From assembly GCA_003230795.1 (NCBI GenBank), contig QIGM01000162.1, positions 1 to 5,503 of the forward strand: a DNA stretch of 5,503 nucleotides, in the 5' to 3' direction. Positions 2,616-5,503 of this stretch are shown piece after piece; position 1 is the first letter of the stretch, and every line of letters starts with the position of its first letter. The notes under the pieces are model-generated. The model worked only from the letters and a program-made list of their open reading frames with translations, did no database searches and had not been told where the DNA came from. The stretch is from a bacterium (GTDB lineage Bacteria > Bdellovibrionota_C > UBA2361 > SZUA-149). The position numbers and the translations under genes are program-made.

Positions 2616-5503
2616 TACTCCGCGACGTATTCCAAAGCTCCAATGTCAGGAGCCGCACCTAGAAGGCGCTTCTCTCTGCCACGGTCAACGTCGAGGTCAA
2701 TGCCATAGAGAGCGAGAAATCGCTGTTGGACCAGATTAAGAATTCCGCCATCTCCAGCGTCTACTGCCGGCGAGCTGGCAAGAAGATCGAAATCGTTTCT
2801 ACTCTCATCCTCAAAATTCGGCGCTCCTTCCTTACAGGCAACACACTGTCCAGTGGCGCCTTGGAGCGTTGCTACCGTTCTGCTTGTACCCGATCCCCAC
2901 TTAATCTTTGCAGGAGAGTTAAAGAGTGAGTTGTGCACGAATGACAGAGCTGCTGCTTGAGGTTGCTCAAGATAGATGTCTTCTTGCGCAATGGCATGAA
3001 AGATATTGTTCGCGACAATAAAGGAGGTTCTCGCAGAGGGTATCATCACACCAGCATGCGAGTTCTCAATTGTATTATGCAGCACGAATGTCCTAAAGCT
3101 TTCACCGCTTAAGCGCATCGCAGCGCCATCACGAAGAACTCCGCTTTGGTTATCTCCGGAGTTTCGCATATCTCTAAACACGTTATTCATAATGACGGTA
3201 TCCTCACCACTACCCCCACCATCTGGGCCAAGGTGCGTGCCTGAGGCAATTCCAACTTCACACTCATAAATGTCATTATTGAGAATCCACAAACGTGGTG
3301 GCGCATATTGGTAGCTGAGGCAAGCACCAAGAGTCCGCTCGTCTTCGACGGTTGTGCTACTAGGGCGATGGTAACGAAGAGTGTTTCTACTCACGACCAC
3401 ATCACTCGCATGCTCTACCCGCACGCCATCGTAGCGATTCGAAACTACATCGTTCTCTGAGACATAAATATGATGGACGCCAGAGGCCTCCGCGAAGGTA
3501 GCGGCACCAATGTAGATTCCATGGCCACCGGCGCGATCTATATCATTCCTGAGCAACCAGACTCTTTCGGTTCCGCCAAGCACAGACACTCCGTGATGGG
3601 CGACACCTTCTTCTATAGAACCGTAGCGCCTTCCGATATCATGAATGTCATTGTCATAGAGAGTAATGTCTGTCGCGGTCTGCCCAAGGAAGCCGAAGAT
3701 AGCAACCCCTCCGCCATCAACGTTACCTTCGACATCGCTGTATCTCAAAGTGACATGATTCGCTGGTCCGAAGATCGCGAGAGATCCCAGCGGACCACCC
3801 TCTCCTCTATCCTCGATAACTCTGTCAAAGTTGAGATTCTCGAGCACGATGTAGCTACCGCTCACATGCCATGGGCGAAAGATACTTGGTTTTTCATCCG
3901 AGGATAGACCGCGTATAAAGATCGGCTGATTTGCTGTGCCATTGCTGGTAATGCTGAAAATTCCTGCCGATTGAGTATGGTCATAGACTCCGTGAAGTTC
4001 GACGTAAGAACCTGGAGCAAGAACATCAGGGATAGTTTGACGCGGTCTATCAGGGGTTCCGTAAGTATTCCCAGCATCAACCGCTTGTGAGTTGTATTGA
4101 TCTACATAATAGAATCCAGCAACCTCTGCGTTCCAAGGCGATGGTCGATTGGAAGCCTTCTCTCGCACGCCAAAACTAGGTTCAGGGACCCCGACTTCTG
4201 GTTGATAGTAATCAACCGAAACAAAGACTCGACCGGGTCTACTCCACGTCGTGCCGTCGTATACTCTAAATTCGAAGAAATCATCTCCTCGGTATCTATC
4301 GTCTGGATCGTAAGTATAGTTCGGCCAAGAACCATAGACTCGACCATTCTCCGGCTGCCTTGAAACATAGGCACGAAATGACTCGTCTACTCTCTCCTCG
4401 TTGCTCGCCGTTAAACCGATTGTCGTATTCTTATCGATACTCGTCTGTAGCACTCGCGCATCAGCGTTAAGAGCGTTTCTCACCTGAACGGCGGGAACAG
4501 GCATGATGTAGCCAATGCCTCCGTCGGTTTTTGGAAATACGCGAAGAAGTTCTCCTGAATAAACTGATTCCTCGGTCCAGCTACAAGAGGAGGCGGAACC
4601 CACGAATCCTGGTCCTGACAATGAATGAACTGAGATGTCAGTATTGCCGAAAGCGTTAAGCCCAAAAAGAGATTTTTGCGCGGGTGCATTTGGAAACGCA
4701 TCGAGCTTAATGCCGTCGAGTGCATAAACGGTGTGCTGAATATCAATCTGACGCTCTGTGGCATTTAGCACTTTGAACCAGTTAGCAGCACCAAAGTGAG
4801 TATTCACAGGAGCAGCGACCGAATCTCCCGGCGCTCCGAATATACTTCGTGTTTGTGATGCATACGCCCAATCAACCTTTGCTGGGTCCGCAGGGTTTTG
4901 TCCGTAGAAAAGACTTTGTGCGATCATTCCGCCTTCTGCTTGCTCTTCGTTGACACATCGCACGCGGAAGGTTCCAACAGCTCGTTCACCGAGATATTGG
5001 TTGAGATAGACGTGGTTCTGGGAGAAGCCACCAATAAGACGGACCTCATCGAGGAGAAGCGCTCCGGCTTGATTGCGGACTTCAACACGCACTTGAACTG
5101 GCTGACGCGACGGATTAGCTATCTCGCCCCAGTTTATCGCCGGGTCCATGGTAGAGGCAGGCAGAGGCCCAGAATCGCAGCTTCCAGCTTGCGGCAAGAG
5201 CGGGAAGGCAAAGTTGAAGCGCCCGCCTTCAGAGGGACTGTAGCGAGTAAGAAAGGCACCGTAGTCAAGATCTGCATCGAAAAATATAATCTGATAGGTT
5301 CCGACAAGTTGACCATCTTCGTGACCAAGAGGAATATCTTGTCGCGCACTGGGTGGAATTGGTCCGAAGGAAATATTTTTCGAAAAATCTCCGTTCTGAT
5401 CGTAGAGCTTAACAATACCCTCAACAATGTCCTCATCATCATCGCTAGGATTATAAATACTAAGCCAGTTTAAGACAGGAGCATCTCCACCGTCCGGACG
5501 AAT
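2615..5503 (-). CDS. Large modular right-handed beta-helix protein, 5' end outside the window
   Basis: The frame is open from the right edge to TAG at 2615: 962 visible residues. The TTG at 5195-5197 is internal, because the frame continues another 102 codons to 5503. Numbering from the right edge, three diverged repeats of about 110-117 residues come first, each opening with NW and N[PA][ST] (LNWLSIYNPS at 11, INWGEIANPS at 123, ANWFKVLNAT at 240). Residues about 360-431 form a cadherin-like/Big_9-type domain (PENGRVYGSW, YTYDPDDRYRGDDFFEFRVY, DGTTWS). From about 463 (FYYVDQYNSQ, YGTPDRPRQTIP) to about 870 is a right-handed parallel beta-helix with coil motifs such as LYDNDIHDIG, LLRNDIDRAGGHGIYIG, VSENDVVSNRYDGVRVEHAS, ILNNDIYE and IVANNIFH. 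The C-terminus has DFDLLASSPAVDAGD and DIGALEYVAE, as in the choice-of-anchor Q class. Such proteins are typically exported and bind or degrade polysaccharide, but no catalytic residues can be assigned. A signal peptide would lie off the window. Confidence 0.85.
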   Translation of the reverse strand: MRPDGGDAPVLNWLSIYNPSDDDEDIVEGIVKLYDQNGDFSKNISFGPIPPSARQDIPLGHEDGQLVGTYQIIFFDADLDYGAFLTRYSPSEGGRFNFAFPLLPQAGSCDSGPLPASTMDPAINWGEIANPSRQPVQVRVEVRNQAGALLLDEVRLIGGFSQNHVYLNQYLGERAVGTFRVRCVNEEQAEGGMIAQSLFYGQNPADPAKVDWAYASQTRSIFGAPGDSVAAPVNTHFGAANWFKVLNATERQIDIQHTVYALDGIKLDAFPNAPAQKSLFGLNAFGNTDISVHSLSGPGFVGSASSCSWTEESVYSGELLRVFPKTDGGIGYIMPVPAVQVRNALNADARVLQTSIDKNTTIGLTASNEERVDESFRAYVSRQPENGRVYGSWPNYTYDPDDRYRGDDFFEFRVYDGTTWSRPGRVFVSVDYYQPEVGVPEPSFGVREKASNRPSPWNAEVAGFYYVDQYNSQAVDAGNTYGTPDRPRQTIPDVLAPGSYVELHGVYDHTQSAGIFSITSNGTANQPIFIRGLSSDEKPSIFRPWHVSGSYIVLENLNFDRVIEDRGEGGPLGSLAIFGPANHVTLRYSDVEGNVDGGGVAIFGFLGQTATDITLYDNDIHDIGRRYGSIEEGVAHHGVSVLGGTERVWLLRNDIDRAGGHGIYIGAATFAEASGVHHIYVSENDVVSNRYDGVRVEHASDVVVSRNTLRYHRPSSTTVEDERTLGACLSYQYAPPRLWILNNDIYECEVGIASGTHLGPDGGGSGEDTVIMNNVFRDMRNSGDNQSGVLRDGAAMRLSGESFRTFVLHNTIENSHAGVMIPSARTSFIVANNIFHAIAQEDIYLEQPQAAALSFVHNSLFNSPAKIKWGSGTSRTVATLQGATGQCVACKEGAPNFEDESRNDFDLLASSPAVDAGDGGILNLVQQRFLALYGIDLDVDRGREKRLLGAAPDIGALEYVAE

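Noticed and set aside
3470..3907. 145-residue plus-strand ORF inside the beta-helix gene
   Set aside because: It is a shadow of the repetitive beta-helix coding frame; the minus-strand translation has clear beta-helix motifs.
5195..5197. TTG as start codon of the beta-helix gene
   Set aside because: The same frame continues without a stop for 102 more codons to the window edge and carries an upstream copy of the repeat domain, so the TTG is internal.
4898..5473. 191-residue plus-strand ORF and overlapping minus-strand ORF 5134-5442
   Set aside because: Both are shadows: the beta-helix frame stays open across this stretch to the right edge and contains the first NW repeat.

Overview
The window (5,503 bp, roughly half G+C) reads as an ordinary bacterial chromosomal segment. 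Two leftward genes have clear Shine-Dalgarno sequences (GAAGGGA, 6-7 nt before ATG). The longest gene encodes a large, probably surface-exposed or secreted, beta-helix protein of a kind common in free-living and often marine Gram-negative bacteria. The sequence does not allow a species or phylum to be named. I see no transposase, integrase, CRISPR array, tRNA or rRNA.

Layout, left to right. (1) Positions 1-777, minus strand: a GNAT acetyltransferase gene whose frame is broken near 445-455 by an in-place duplication of 5 bases. The reading resumes in another frame, completes the first GNAT domain and continues into a second, degenerate GNAT domain that runs off the left edge. (2) Positions 778-1149: a divergent intergenic region with a long hairpin that pairs best as leftward RNA, plus a weak promoter candidate for the gene on the right. 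(3) Positions 1150-1842, plus strand: a stand-alone M23-type metallopeptidase domain protein with all its zinc and active-site histidines but no signal peptide. It closely resembles the M23 module found inside large class III aminotransferase/phosphotransferase fusions. (4) Positions 1843-1917: a short convergent gap with a possible hairpin. (5) Positions 1918-2286, minus strand: an unrecognised 122-residue protein. (6) Positions 2287-2614: an intergenic region rich in secondary structure, including a stem capped by a C(GAAA)G tetraloop, a second 6-bp stem, and overlapping inverted repeats up to the stop codon of the next gene. (7) Positions 2615-5503, minus strand: 962 visible residues of a large modular protein, open at the right edge. 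It has three diverged N-terminal repeats, a cadherin-like/Big_9-type domain, a right-handed parallel beta-helix, and a C-terminal SPAVDAG...DIGALE motif.

The genes do not form an obvious operon or pathway. The acetyltransferase and the peptidase are divergent. The 122-residue gene lies 328 bp downstream of the beta-helix gene on the same strand and has its own ribosome binding site. The points most worth a second look are the frameshifted tandem GNAT gene, the structured DNA/RNA between the last two genes, and the repeat architecture of the beta-helix protein.
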